From Solirubrobacteraceae bacterium (lineage in GTDB: Bacteria; Actinomycetota; Thermoleophilia; Solirubrobacterales; Solirubrobacteraceae), in assembly GCA_030447505.1 (NCBI GenBank), contig JAUJOT010000007.1, positions 62,001 through 126,000 on the forward strand: DNA of 64,000 nt. The letters are read 5' to 3'. Positions 7,978 through 16,372 of this stretch are shown piece after piece (position 1 is the first letter of the stretch; every line of letters begins with the position of its first letter). The position numbers were made by a program, and so were the translations under genes. Below the pieces are notes generated by a model. The model saw nothing but the letters and a program-made list of their open reading frames with translations, was not told the origin of the DNA and did no database searches.

Positions 7978-9224
7978 GGGCTGCTGAGGCGGGCGATATA
8001 GAAGCCGTCGGTGCGGTCGCGGTGGGGCAGCACGAGGCGCTCCGACTCTACCTGCAGCCCGGAAGCTCCGACGATTGCCTCGTTCTCGCTCGGCGACAGC
8101 GTGCAGGTGGAGTAGACGAGCGCGCCGCCGGGCCTGAGCGCCGCCCGCGCCGCGTCGAGGATCGCAGCCTGGGCGGCGGCGAGCTGCGCGATCGCCTCCG
8201 GCGTCATGCGCCAGCGCAGGTCCGGGTGGCCCTGCAGGGTGCCGAGGCCGCTGCACGGCGGGTCCAGGAGCACGCGGTCGAAGGGCTGCCGGGTGGTGAA
8301 CCGCCGCGCATCGCCCGTCTCGATCCGCACGCTCGAAGCCCGCATCCGCTCGCACGCGCGCGCAAGCGCCTGCGCGCGCTTGGGGTGACGCTCGACGGCG
8401 ACGATCTCGCCGCGGCCGTCCATCAGCGCGGCGAGGTGCGTCGTCTTGCCGCCGGGGGCCGCGCACAGGTCGAGCACGCGCTCGCCGGGCTGCGGGTCGA
8501 GCGCGCGCGCGACGAGCATCGCGGCGCGCGACTGGGCGACGTACGCGCCCTGCCAGTAGAGCGGGTGCGCGTGGGCGTCGAAGGCGCCCTGCACGACGAG
8601 CCCCTCGGGCAGCTCCTCGCCGGCGCCGCTCGTGGGAACGTCGAGCTGCTGCGCGACGTCGGCGGGCGAGGCCGTCAGGGTGTTGACGCGCAGCGCGAGC
8701 TCGCCCGGCTCGTTGCCGGCGCGCAGCAGCGCGCGCGTCTCGTCGGGCCCGAAGCGCTCCCACCACAGCTCGACGAGCCAGGGCGGGTAGGAGTGCGCGA
8801 TCGCGGCGCCCTGCGGGGTGTCGTCGTCGGGCAGCGCCGGCATGCCTTCGCGCAGCGCGCGCCGCAGGACGGCGTTGACGAGCGCATGTCCCCCCTTGCG
8901 CCCCTTCGCGAGCTCGACGCTCTCGCCGACGACCGCGTGCGCTGCGGCGTGGTCGAGGAACGCGAGCTGGTAGAGCCCGAGCCGCAGTGCCGCAAGCGTG
9001 GAGGGATCGAGCTCGTCGACGGGCCGCGCGAGCTGCTCGATGACGTGGTCGAGCGTCAGCCGGCGCTGGACGGTGCCGTAGGCGATCCGCATCGCCAGCG
9101 CGCGCTCGCGCGGATCGAGCCCGCGCGCCTCCCCGTGCAGTGCGCGGTCGGCGTACGCGCCCTGCTCGAAGACGCGCCGGACGACGGCGTAGGCGACGCG
9201 CCGCGCGGACGTGACGCCGGTCAT
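7974..9224 (-). CDS. rsmB: 16S rRNA (cytosine-967-C5)-methyltransferase
   Basis: 416 residues. The N-terminal NusB-like RNA-binding domain (about 1-140) precedes the Fmu-type SAM domain with LCAAPGGKTTHLAALM (motif I), the release Cys in DPPCSGLGTL and the catalytic Cys in YSTCTLSPSENE. Methylates C967 of 16S rRNA in E. coli. It overlaps fmt and the zinc-ribbon gene by 4 bp each, so it is translated as part of the def-fmt operon, as is common in bacteria. Confidence 0.93.
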   Translation of the reverse strand: MTGVTSARRVAYAVVRRVFEQGAYADRALHGEARGLDPRERALAMRIAYGTVQRRLTLDHVIEQLARPVDELDPSTLAALRLGLYQLAFLDHAAAHAVVGESVELAKGRKGGHALVNAVLRRALREGMPALPDDDTPQGAAIAHSYPPWLVELWWERFGPDETRALLRAGNEPGELALRVNTLTASPADVAQQLDVPTSGAGEELPEGLVVQGAFDAHAHPLYWQGAYVAQSRAAMLVARALDPQPGERVLDLCAAPGGKTTHLAALMDGRGEIVAVERHPKRAQALARACERMRASSVRIETGDARRFTTRQPFDRVLLDPPCSGLGTLQGHPDLRWRMTPEAIAQLAAAQAAILDAARAALRPGGALVYSTCTLSPSENEAIVGASGLQVESERLVLPHRDRTDGFYIARLSSP

Positions 9225-10099
9225 CGACCGAGCTTGCGCCCGCGCAGGTAGGCCGCCGCGTCCATCGGGCGCCCGCCTGCGGGCTGAACCTCCAGCAGCT
9301 CGAGCCCGCCGAGCACCAGCCGCTCGCCGTCGGCGCGCAGCTCGCCGGCCTCGCCGGGGGCGCGCACCGCCGCCCGCAGGACACCGAGGAACGAGCCGTC
9401 GGTCAGCTCGACGCGCGCGCCGATGTGGGGGCTGAGCGCGCGCACGACGCGGTCGTTGACCGCGGCCGGCGCGCTCGGGTCGAGCGTGCGGTCCGCGGCC
9501 GTGATCTTGTCGGCGTAGGTGATGCCCTGCTCGGGCTGCTCGGCTGCCGCAGGACGCGCGTCGAGCGCGCGCAGGAGCAGGTCGGCGCCAAGCTCCTGCA
9601 GGCGCGGCGCGAGCGTTCCGTAGGTGTCGTCGGGCGCGATCGGCTCGCGACCCTCGAGCAGGACCGGGCCGCTGTCGAGACCCGCCGTCAGGCGGATGAT
9701 GCAGACGCCCGTCTGCTCGTCGCCCGCCATGATCGCCCGCTCGATCGGGGCCGCGCCGCGCCAGCGCGGCAGCAGCGACGGGTGGACGTTGAGGATCTCG
9801 TGGTCCGACAGCAGCGGCTCGCGGATCAGCGCCCCGAACGCGCAGACGACGACGGCGTCGGGCTCGGCCGCCGCGATCCGCGCGCGCGCCTGCTGCTCGT
9901 TGACCTTCTCGGGCTGGAAGAGCTCCAGGCCCAGCGCATGCGCCGCCTCGGCGACCGGCGGCGCCGAGATGCTGCGCCCGCGTCCGGCGGGACGGTCCGG
10001 GCGCGTCACGACGAGCTGCGGGCGGTGCGGGCTGTCGGCGAGCCGGTCGAGGACCGCGGCCGCGAAATCCGATGTGCCGAGAAAGACGCTCCGCGCCAC
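9221..10099 (-). CDS. fmt: methionyl-tRNA formyltransferase
   Basis: 292 residues. Formylates initiator Met-tRNA using 10-formyl-tetrahydrofolate. The N-terminus VFLGTSDFAAAVLDRL, the catalytic region NVHPSLLPRWRGAAPIERAI and the Asp-containing TAGLDSGPVL are clear, followed by the C-terminal OB-like tRNA-binding domain. The common HASLLPRWRGA appears here as HPSLLPRWRGA. Nine bp downstream of def, and overlapping rsmB by 4 bp. Confidence 0.95.
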   Translation of the reverse strand: MARSVFLGTSDFAAAVLDRLADSPHRPQLVVTRPDRPAGRGRSISAPPVAEAAHALGLELFQPEKVNEQQARARIAAAEPDAVVVCAFGALIREPLLSDHEILNVHPSLLPRWRGAAPIERAIMAGDEQTGVCIIRLTAGLDSGPVLLEGREPIAPDDTYGTLAPRLQELGADLLLRALDARPAAAEQPEQGITYADKITAADRTLDPSAPAAVNDRVVRALSPHIGARVELTDGSFLGVLRAAVRAPGEAGELRADGERLVLGGLELLEVQPAGGRPMDAAAYLRGRKLGR

Positions 10100-10108
10100 G
10101 AGCGACTG

Positions 10109-10705
10109 CTACGCCACGCTCGCTGCGGCCTGCTCGGCCTCGCGCAGCGCGCGCATCGCGGCCTTGCGCTGCTCGCGCGACGTGCGGTCCAGGATCAGGA
10201 TGCCGTCGAGGTGGTCGATCTCGTGCTGGATGACGCGCGCCTCCAGGCCGGTCGCCTCGATCACGAGCTCGTCGCCGTGCTCGTCGCGCGCGCGCACGAG
10301 CACCGCGACCGGGCGCTCGACCTCGACGTGGATCAGCGGCAGGCTCAGGCAGCCCTCCTCGGAGATCTCCTCGTCGCGGCTCGACCACTCGATCTGCGGG
10401 TTGACGAGCGCCGCCGTCGGGCTGTCGGGCTCGACGCGGTAGACGAGCACGCGGTGCGAGATGCCGACCTGCGGCGCCGCCAGGCCGATGCCCAGCGCGT
10501 CGTGCATGAGGACCGCCATCCGCGCGACCTCCTCACGCAGCTCGTCGTCGAAGCGCTCGACCGCGCGCGCCTTCGTCTTGAGGATCGGATCCCCCAGGAT
10601 GCGCACGTGGCGCAGCGCGGCGTCGCGGCGCGCGCGCACCTCGGGATCCAGCGGCGGCGGCGCGTGGCGCTCCTCCTCGGTCTGTTCGACGACGTCGCCG
10701 GCCAT
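10109..10705 (-). CDS. def: peptide deformylase
   Basis: 198 residues. All three metal/catalytic motifs are present: GIGLAAPQVG (motif 1), EEGCLSLP (motif 2, Cys ligand) and QHEIDHLDG (motif 3, HEXXH). It removes the formyl group from nascent N-termini and is paired with fmt in the same operon. A charged N-terminal extension of about 30 residues and a basic Ala-rich C-terminal helix flank the core. Confidence 0.95.
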   Translation of the reverse strand: MAGDVVEQTEEERHAPPPLDPEVRARRDAALRHVRILGDPILKTKARAVERFDDELREEVARMAVLMHDALGIGLAAPQVGISHRVLVYRVEPDSPTAALVNPQIEWSSRDEEISEEGCLSLPLIHVEVERPVAVLVRARDEHGDELVIEATGLEARVIQHEIDHLDGILILDRTSREQRKAAMRALREAEQAAASVA

Positions 10706-10743
10706 GCGGCCCAGTCTAGATGGGGCTACCGGCGATCCAGCGG

Positions 10744-12822
10744 CTACTGCGGGTCGACGTCGACGCTGAACGCCACGCCGCGCCTGGTGCGGTCGCCCGC
10801 GACCTCCGCCACCGCCGCGCCGGCGGCGCCGATCGCCGGCCCCCGCTGCGAGCCCTTGATGACGAGCTGCGCCCGCTCGCGGCCGCGCAGGCGAAAGAGT
10901 GGCGCCGGGCCGAGCACGATCGCGCCGGGGATCTCTCCGAGCGCCGCGCGGATCGCGCCAACCGCCTCCCCCACCGCCTGTCCCTCGCTCGCAGAGCAGA
11001 CGATCCGGATCAGGTGCGAGAACGGCGGATAGCGCAGCGCCTGCCGGCGGCCGAGCTCGGCGGCGAGGAAGCCGTCGGCGTCGTGGCGCGCGGCGGCGAC
11101 GATCGAGGCCGCCTCGGGCGCCATCGTCTGGACGAGCACGCGCCCGCCGCCCGCGCCGCGGCCGGCGCGGCCGGCGAGCTGTGCGACGAGCGCGAACGTG
11201 CGCTCCTCGGCGCGGAAGTCGGGAAAGCGCAGCGTGCTGTCCGCGTCGACGACGACGCCGAGCGTGACGTCCGGGAAGTCGTGGCCCTTGGCGACCATCT
11301 GCGTCCCGAGCAGGATGCCCCGCTCGGAGTGCTCGAAGCGGCGCAGCAGCAGACCGGGATCGCGGACCTCGGCATCGAGGCGAAAGACGTCGTGACCGAT
11401 CTGCGCCAGGTCATGCTCCAGCCGCTCCGTCCCGGCGCCGTGGCGCGCGACGGAGATCGAGCCGCACGTGACGCAGCGCTCGGGCACCGGCTCGCGATGG
11501 CCGCAGTGGTGGCAGGCGAGGTGGCGCTGCGCGCGGTGCAGCACGAGCGCCACGTCGCACTGTGGGCACGTCCAGGCGTGCCCGCACGAGCGGCAGTCGA
11601 CGAAGTTCGACCAGCCGCGGCGGTTGAGCAGCACGATCGCCTTGCGCGCGTCGACGAGCGCGTGGCTCGTGTCGGGGTGAAGCGGCCCTTGGCGCTCGCG
11701 CATGTCGACGATCCGCACCGGCGCAAGCGGCCGTCCGTCGACGCGCGCGGGCAGCCGCAGGCGGCGCAGCGCGTGGACGCTCTCGGGTCGCGGCGTCGCG
11801 CTGCCGGCGACGAGCAGCGCGCCCGCCTGCTGCGCGCGGCGCGCGGCGACGTGGCGGGCGTCGTAGCGCGGGTCGCCCTCGTGCTTGTAGGAGGAGTCGT
11901 GCTCCTCGTCGAGCACGATCAGGCCGAGCCCCTCGATCGGCGCGAAGACCGCCGAGCGCGGGCCGACGCAGACGCGCGCCGCGCCGCTGCGCAGGCGCGT
12001 CCACTCGTCGTGGCGCTCGCCGGGCGACAGCTTCGAGTGCAGGACGGCGACGGTGTCGCCGAAGCGGTCGACGAAGCGGCTGACGATCTGCGGTGTGAGC
12101 GCGATCTCCGGCACGAGGACGATGACGCCTCGCCGCTGCGCGAGCGCGGTCGCGGCGGCACGCAGGTAGATCTCCGTCTTGCCCGAGCCGGTCACACCGT
12201 GCAGCAGCAGCGGCTGCGGCCGGCTGTCGTTCAGCGCGCTGTCGACGTCGGCGAGGACGCGCGCCTGGTCGGCCGTGAGCGGTGGCGGCTGCGCGCGGCG
12301 CGCGCCGACCGACGCGTGCTCGACGTGGCGGCGGGTGGCGCGCCGTTGGAGCCGCACGAGCCCGCGCGCCTCGAGCCGGCGCAGCGCGGGCAGATCGGAG
12401 CCCGCGGCGCGCGGAAGCTCGGCGAGCAGCGCGCGCTGGCGCGCCGTCGGCCGACGGCCGCGCGGCGCGCCCGCCACGGTCGCGCTCGCCCACCACGTCA
12501 GCTTCGCGCGACCTCGCGGCGGCGGCGACACGAGCGCGAGTGCACGCGCGAGCGTCGAGCAGTACTGCTCGGCGATCCAGGCGGCGAGCTCGACGAGGTC
12601 CGGCGGCAGGTCGTGGTCGAGTACGCGGCGCGGTGCGGCGAGCCGCTCGTCGGGCAGATCCGAGGAGTCCGCGAGGCCGACCACGACGCCGACGACGTCG
12701 CGGTGGCCGAAGGGCACGACGAGCACCGAGCCGATGTCGACGCCGTCGGGGCGCAGGTAGTCGAACGGCCCGCGCAGGGCGCGGGCCGTCGTAATCGGCT
12801 CGACCTTCGCAACCGGCGGCAC
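10744..12822 (-). CDS. priA: primosomal protein N' (replication restart helicase)
   Basis: 692 residues from a GTG at 12822. The open frame extends upstream without an ATG and with unlike sequence, so the GTG that precedes KVEPITTARALRGPFDYL is preferred. The DNA-binding N-domain is followed by Walker A GVTGSGKTEIYL, the DEEHD box, the Cys-rich zinc insertion (CGHAWTCPQC, CHHCGHREPVPERCVTCG) and helicase motifs GTQMVAKGHDFP and QLAGRAGRG. Many actinobacterial PriA proteins have eroded helicase motifs, but this one looks intact. Heads the def-fmt-rsmB block. Confidence 0.93.
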   Translation of the reverse strand: MPPVAKVEPITTARALRGPFDYLRPDGVDIGSVLVVPFGHRDVVGVVVGLADSSDLPDERLAAPRRVLDHDLPPDLVELAAWIAEQYCSTLARALALVSPPPRGRAKLTWWASATVAGAPRGRRPTARQRALLAELPRAAGSDLPALRRLEARGLVRLQRRATRRHVEHASVGARRAQPPPLTADQARVLADVDSALNDSRPQPLLLHGVTGSGKTEIYLRAAATALAQRRGVIVLVPEIALTPQIVSRFVDRFGDTVAVLHSKLSPGERHDEWTRLRSGAARVCVGPRSAVFAPIEGLGLIVLDEEHDSSYKHEGDPRYDARHVAARRAQQAGALLVAGSATPRPESVHALRRLRLPARVDGRPLAPVRIVDMRERQGPLHPDTSHALVDARKAIVLLNRRGWSNFVDCRSCGHAWTCPQCDVALVLHRAQRHLACHHCGHREPVPERCVTCGSISVARHGAGTERLEHDLAQIGHDVFRLDAEVRDPGLLLRRFEHSERGILLGTQMVAKGHDFPDVTLGVVVDADSTLRFPDFRAEERTFALVAQLAGRAGRGAGGGRVLVQTMAPEAASIVAAARHDADGFLAAELGRRQALRYPPFSHLIRIVCSASEGQAVGEAVGAIRAALGEIPGAIVLGPAPLFRLRGRERAQLVIKGSQRGPAIGAAGAAVAEVAGDRTRRGVAFSVDVDPQ

Positions 12823-12909
12823 GGGTTCAAAGCATGGCGCACGTCGCGGCGCCGGCTCTGGTGGGGTTCTTGCCCGCCCGCGTCCGGGCACGTGCCTACC
12901 ATCGTCGGC

Positions 12910-13479
12910 ATGTCGACGCCGCGATCCTCCGAGTCGGTTGCGTCCACGGCGCGGCATGTCGAGCAGATCGTGCAGGCCGCCGAGCGCGCCGCCGAGGAGC
13001 TGCGCGTGGAGGCCGAGCGACGGGCGGCCGAGCGGATCGCGGAGGCCGACCGAGCGGCCGAGCTGCGTATCAGGGCCGCCGACGAGGAGGCCGACGAGGT
13101 GCGCTCGGAGGCCGTCGCGGCGGCCGAGGGCCTGCGCGACGAGGCAGCCGAGGCGGCGGCCGAGGCCCGCCATCAGGCCCAGGCGCGCGCGCGCGAGCTG
13201 ATCGCCGAGGCGCGCGCCGTCGCGCGCGAGGTGCTGCGCGAGGGCGAGACGCTGAGCGGCCACCTGCGCGAGCTGTCGGACTCGCTGCGCGTCAACGCCG
13301 AGCGCCTGCTGCGCGACGTCCGCGACGCGCACTCCCAGCTGACCGCCCGCCTCGACGGCGCCGATCCCGACCGTGCCGCCCATCGCTCGCCTTCCGCACG
13401 GGACGGCCGCGCGCCCTCGACGTCCTCGGCGTCGGCCGAGCCCGAGGTGCCGGAGTTCATCCCGCGGCGGCCGCGCTGA
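12910..13479 (+). CDS. Ala/Glu/Arg-rich coiled-coil protein
   Basis: 189 residues. Residues about 10-145 form a continuous, highly charged alpha-helical coiled coil (for example EELRVEAERRAAERIAEADR), followed by a Pro/Ser-rich tail ending in EFIPRRPR. It resembles DivIVA-like or ATP-synthase b-like rods in composition only, and no family can be named. Divergent from priA with 87 bp between starts, so the region between probably holds both promoters. Confidence 0.7.
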   Translation: MSTPRSSESVASTARHVEQIVQAAERAAEELRVEAERRAAERIAEADRAAELRIRAADEEADEVRSEAVAAAEGLRDEAAEAAAEARHQAQARARELIAEARAVAREVLREGETLSGHLRELSDSLRVNAERLLRDVRDAHSQLTARLDGADPDRAAHRSPSARDGRAPSTSSASAEPEVPEFIPRRPR

Positions 13480-13510
13480 CGTTCCGTCCGATAGGCGAAC
13501 TAGCGTTCGC

Positions 13511-14041
13511 ATGGTGACCGAGCTGACATCGAGCCAGAAGGGCGGTCTCGCCGAGCTGAAGATCGCTGCCGCCGCGGCGAATCTCGGGATCGGAGTGCTT
13601 CGTTCGATGACGGATGGGCTTCGTTACGACCTCGTCTTCGACGTCGAGGGACGGCTTCTGCGCGTCCAATGTAAGTGGGCGCAGCGCAAGGGCGACGTCG
13701 TTTCGATCTCGTTACGGACGAGCCGCCACACGCCCAGCGGGTACGTTCGAACGCGGTACAACGACGATGAAATCGACGGCTTCGCTGCCTATTGCCGAGA
13801 CTTCGATCGCTGCTTCTTCCTGCCTATCGACGAGTTCAACGGACAGACCCATGCGCACCTGCGCTTGGGGCCCGCTCGGAACGGCCAGCAACTCGGTGTT
13901 AAGATGGCCGACGATTACCTGCTTGGGGCTGTAGCTCAGCTGGGAGAGCGCCTCGCTGGCAGCGAGGAGGTCAGGGGTTCGAGCCCCCTCAGCTCCATTT
14001 CGCCGGAACCTAGGTGTCGACGTTCGAACCGCGGCCGCTAG
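13511..14041 (+). CDS. PD-(D/E)XK endonuclease-like protein whose ORF reads through tRNA-Ala
   Basis: 176 residues from ATG 13511. The nuclease-like core matches the group-I-intron-endonuclease type PD-(D/E)XK family: GGLAELKIA (Glu), RYDLVFDVEGRLLRVQCKW (Asp and the QxK variant of ExK), then YNDDEIDGFAAYC. The last 39 codons are read from the tRNA-Ala gene on the same strand and the bases after it (GAVAQLGERLAGSEE and onward). The stable protein may therefore end with tRNA-derived residues or be cut when the tRNA is processed. Short residence downstream of a coiled-coil gene; likely a selfish or accessory nuclease. Confidence 0.8.
   Translation: MVTELTSSQKGGLAELKIAAAAANLGIGVLRSMTDGLRYDLVFDVEGRLLRVQCKWAQRKGDVVSISLRTSRHTPSGYVRTRYNDDEIDGFAAYCRDFDRCFFLPIDEFNGQTHAHLRLGPARNGQQLGVKMADDYLLGAVAQLGERLAGSEEVRGSSPLSSISPEPRCRRSNRGR
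13925..13997 (+). tRNA. tRNA-Ala (anticodon GGC)
   Basis: A 73-nt cloverleaf. Acceptor ggggctg pairs with cagctcc, the anticodon loop is CTGGCAG (GGC), and the T-arm is intact (ggttcgagcc). CCA is not encoded. It lies entirely inside the 3' end of the endonuclease ORF on the same strand. Confidence 0.95.
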
Positions 14042-14268
14042 TTCGTCGACTTGTTGTCTCGGTGCGGACCGAACCACCAACATGGATCTTGCCGGTCGCC
14101 CCGTCCGTATCGTCGTGAAAGTGGATGTGGGGAGACGGGCTCCCGCCTTTCTCCAGCTCGCTGTGCGCAGGCATGTAGTCGCATGGCTCGCGGAAGGCGG
14201 CCTCGCTTTGCCGAGATCGCGCAGGACGCTTCGTCCGCATCTCCAGTGGAACGGGAATAGGACTGCTA

Positions 14269-14535
14269 CTAGATCTCGTCGTCGGGCCGCGGCAGCTCCG
14301 GACGCACCGCGTTGCCGCCGGGCTCTATCTCGCGTACACGAGCTGCGCCCTCTGGGAAATCGCGCTCGAGCTCCAGCACCTTGCGGCACAGTTCGATCTG
14401 ATGGTCCGCGTCCTCGTGGCGGCGCCGCTGCGCGGCGTCGAGCTCGTCCGAGTTCCAGCCCCAGCGAACATCAGCGAGCAGGCCACGAAGCGTTCTGCCG
14501 CCGAACATAAACACGATCGCCGCCACGTCACCCAA
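14269..14535 (-). CDS. hypothetical protein, 88 residues
   Basis: The start is TTG at 14535, overlapping the end of the upstream helix-turn-helix-like gene by 8 bp. After a short hydrophobic N-terminus there is a charged helical segment (DELDAAQRRRHEDADHQIEL) and an acidic Pro-rich end. No family is recognised. It is called on its position in a two-gene unit and its plausible composition, so it could still be spurious. Confidence 0.45.
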   Translation of the reverse strand: MGDVAAIVFMFGGRTLRGLLADVRWGWNSDELDAAQRRRHEDADHQIELCRKVLELERDFPEGAARVREIEPGGNAVRPELPRPDDEI

Positions 14536-15094
14536 CGTCGGCGACGGCGTTCGTCAAATGATGGACCTCGGCCGACTTGCGCGGCCGTCCACGCCGTTTA
14601 GCCGGTACGGCGCCGCGGTTGGCGCGCCTCCGAAACGCGTCCAACCTGACGTTCAAGTCCTCGGTGACGTCAATGACAACGAGGGCGCGACCCGCCGCCG
14701 TCCCACGGACTGCGGCGATCAGCTGGTCGTCGTCGACGGCCGCCGTGACCTCGAGCGTCGTCTCGTCGACCACGATCTCGAGCCGGCGCCGGGCTGGCTC
14801 GATGGCGGCCCGCTCGAGAATGGCGTCGACGGCGCCCTCCTCGCGCAGCGCTTTCCACGCGTTGCCCCAGTCGCCGGCGCGATGACCGGGCAGCGCGCGG
14901 ACACGCTTGGCGATCGTCCCCTCGACGATGTCGCGCTCGCGAAAGATCCCATCCAGCGCCGGGCGCAGCATGCCTTGCGCGGCGAGGTCACGGCCCGCGC
15001 CGCGCGACAACCCGAGCACGGCGAAAGCGGCGTCCTCGGGCATCCAGGGGGTCGTGTCCGACAGCTGTGCCATCGTGCTGGTATTTTGGCGCAT
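14528..15094 (-). CDS. hypothetical protein with MerR-like helix-turn-helix N-terminus
   Basis: 188 residues. Residues about 20-65 (AVLGLSRGAGRDLAAQGML, then FRERDIVEGTIAKRV) look like a MerR-type winged helix. The rest is alpha/beta with a basic tail (PAKRRGRPRK) resembling an AT-hook. It may be a regulator on a small accessory island next to tRNA-Ala. ATG 15094 gives the full frame, and an internal ATG at 15073 is possible. No Shine-Dalgarno is obvious at either. Confidence 0.6.
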   Translation of the reverse strand: MRQNTSTMAQLSDTTPWMPEDAAFAVLGLSRGAGRDLAAQGMLRPALDGIFRERDIVEGTIAKRVRALPGHRAGDWGNAWKALREEGAVDAILERAAIEPARRRLEIVVDETTLEVTAAVDDDQLIAAVRGTAAGRALVVIDVTEDLNVRLDAFRRRANRGAVPAKRRGRPRKSAEVHHLTNAVADVG

Positions 15095-15327
15095 TAGTCA
15101 AACCCGAGGAGGAAAACGAGCCTAGACGTCGACGGTGTCGAGAAGACGCGGTCCACCCTGACCAGTACCGAAGCCCAGGGGCACGGTGAAATCGGGTACG
15201 GCATCAGGAGCTGTTTAGTTGCCGGCGGCCTCACCAATCGTCTGTTGATGCAGACGGCTCAACGCCTGCTGCCTGGAGGCTCGCGTTTTGCGCTCGCCGA
15301 CGGCCGCGTCGGCCGCCGTGACGGCGG

Positions 15328-15990
15328 TTGACGAGCGCCGAGAGTGGGAACGAGACCGCTGTGGCGGTTGACGCAAGCGATTTCCTTCCCGAGCAGCTCG
15401 ACCTCGAGGCGCTGCGCGAGGCCGCGCGGGACTGCCGCGGATGCGACCTCTGGAAGCCGGCGACCCAGACCGTCTTCGGAGAGGGTCCGCAGGACGCGGC
15501 GATGGTGCTCGTCGGCGAGGTTCCGGGCGATCGCGAGGATCGCGAGGGACACCCGTTCGTCGGACCTGCCGGGCGCGAGCTCGGCAAGGCGCTGGAAGCC
15601 GTCGGGATCGAGCGCGGCGAGGTCTACATCACGAACGCCGTCAAGCACTTCAAGTTCGAGGAGCGCGGCAAGCGGCGCATCCACCAGCGCCCGGACGCGA
15701 AGCAGGTCAAGGCGTGCCGGCCGTGGCTGCGCGCCGAACTCGACGCCGTGCGCCCTGAGGCGCTCGTGATCCTCGGCGCGACCGCCGCCAAGACGCTGCT
15801 CGGCAGCGCCTTCCGGCTGATGGCCCAGCGCGGGCAGCCGCTGGAGTCCGACCTCGCCCCCTTCGTCGTCGCGACGATCCACCCCTCGGCGATCCTGCGC
15901 GGCTCCGACAGCGACTCGCGCCAGGCGCAGCGCGAGCTGCTGACGGAGGATCTGCGCGTCGCTGCCGAAGCGATCGCGGCGCGCCGTTGA
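15328..15990 (+). CDS. UdgX-type uracil-DNA glycosylase / uracil-DNA crosslinking protein
   Basis: 220 residues from TTG 15328; GTG 15361 would give 209. It belongs to the uracil-DNA glycosylase superfamily: Cys-rich CRGCDLW near the N-terminus (Fe-S type), motif A GEVPGDREDREGHPFVGPAG, and motif B IHPSAILRG. The insertion GKRRIHQRP is the diagnostic R-loop of UdgX, whose His forms a covalent bond with the uracil-excised sugar in the mycobacterial enzyme. It should act in uracil repair or tolerance. Stands alone on the plus strand, tail to tail with rsfS. Confidence 0.88.
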   Translation: MTSAESGNETAVAVDASDFLPEQLDLEALREAARDCRGCDLWKPATQTVFGEGPQDAAMVLVGEVPGDREDREGHPFVGPAGRELGKALEAVGIERGEVYITNAVKHFKFEERGKRRIHQRPDAKQVKACRPWLRAELDAVRPEALVILGATAAKTLLGSAFRLMAQRGQPLESDLAPFVVATIHPSAILRGSDSDSRQAQRELLTEDLRVAAEAIAARR

Positions 15991-16015
15991 CCCGAGGTCC
16001 CCGCCGGCGCGCGCA

Positions 16016-16372
16016 CTACGCCTCGGCCGGCTGCATCGCCCGCGCCGGCACCTCGCCCCACAGCTGCTCGAGGCGGTAGAAGTCGCGCGCCTCGGGCGTG
16101 AAGATGTGGACGACGACGTCGAGGTAGTCCATCAGGATCCAGGTCGCCTCGCGGACGCCCTCGACGCGCCGCGGCAGCACCCCGTGCTCGTCCTTCAGCG
16201 CCTGGTGGATGCCGTCGTGGATCGCCTTCGTCTGCCGCGCCGTGTTGCCCGAGCAGACGAGGAAGAAGTCCGTGTAGTCCAGCACCCCGCGCACGTCGAG
16301 CTCGACGATCTCGATCGCCTTCTTGTCGGCCGCCTGTGCGGCGATCGTCTGTGCGAGCTGCTCTGACGTCAT
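16016..16372 (-). CDS. rsfS: ribosomal silencing factor RsfS
   Basis: 118 residues. The family core is visible: DYTDFFLVCSGNTARQTKAI, then ATWILMDYLDVVVHIFTPEARDFY and the following LW segment. RsfS binds ribosomal protein L14 and blocks subunit joining when nutrients are low. Its ATG overlaps the stop of nadD by 4 bp, the usual nadD-rsfS pairing. Confidence 0.95.
   Translation of the reverse strand: MTSEQLAQTIAAQAADKKAIEIVELDVRGVLDYTDFFLVCSGNTARQTKAIHDGIHQALKDEHGVLPRRVEGVREATWILMDYLDVVVHIFTPEARDFYRLEQLWGEVPARAMQPAEA

Noticed and set aside
10720-13479. 919-codon plus-strand frame
   Set aside because: Mostly antisense to priA; only its last 189 codons (from ATG 12910) look like a protein, and those are annotated.
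13998-14268. 76-codon minus-strand frame with SPSPHIHFHDDTDG (14010-14240)
   Set aside because: Some protein-like character but no recognisable domain, no clear start signal and little room; could be a remnant, not enough to call.
15095-15327. Strong gaggagg on the plus strand near 15106
   Set aside because: No start codon at a usable distance and no frame follows; no gene supported between 15095 and 15327.
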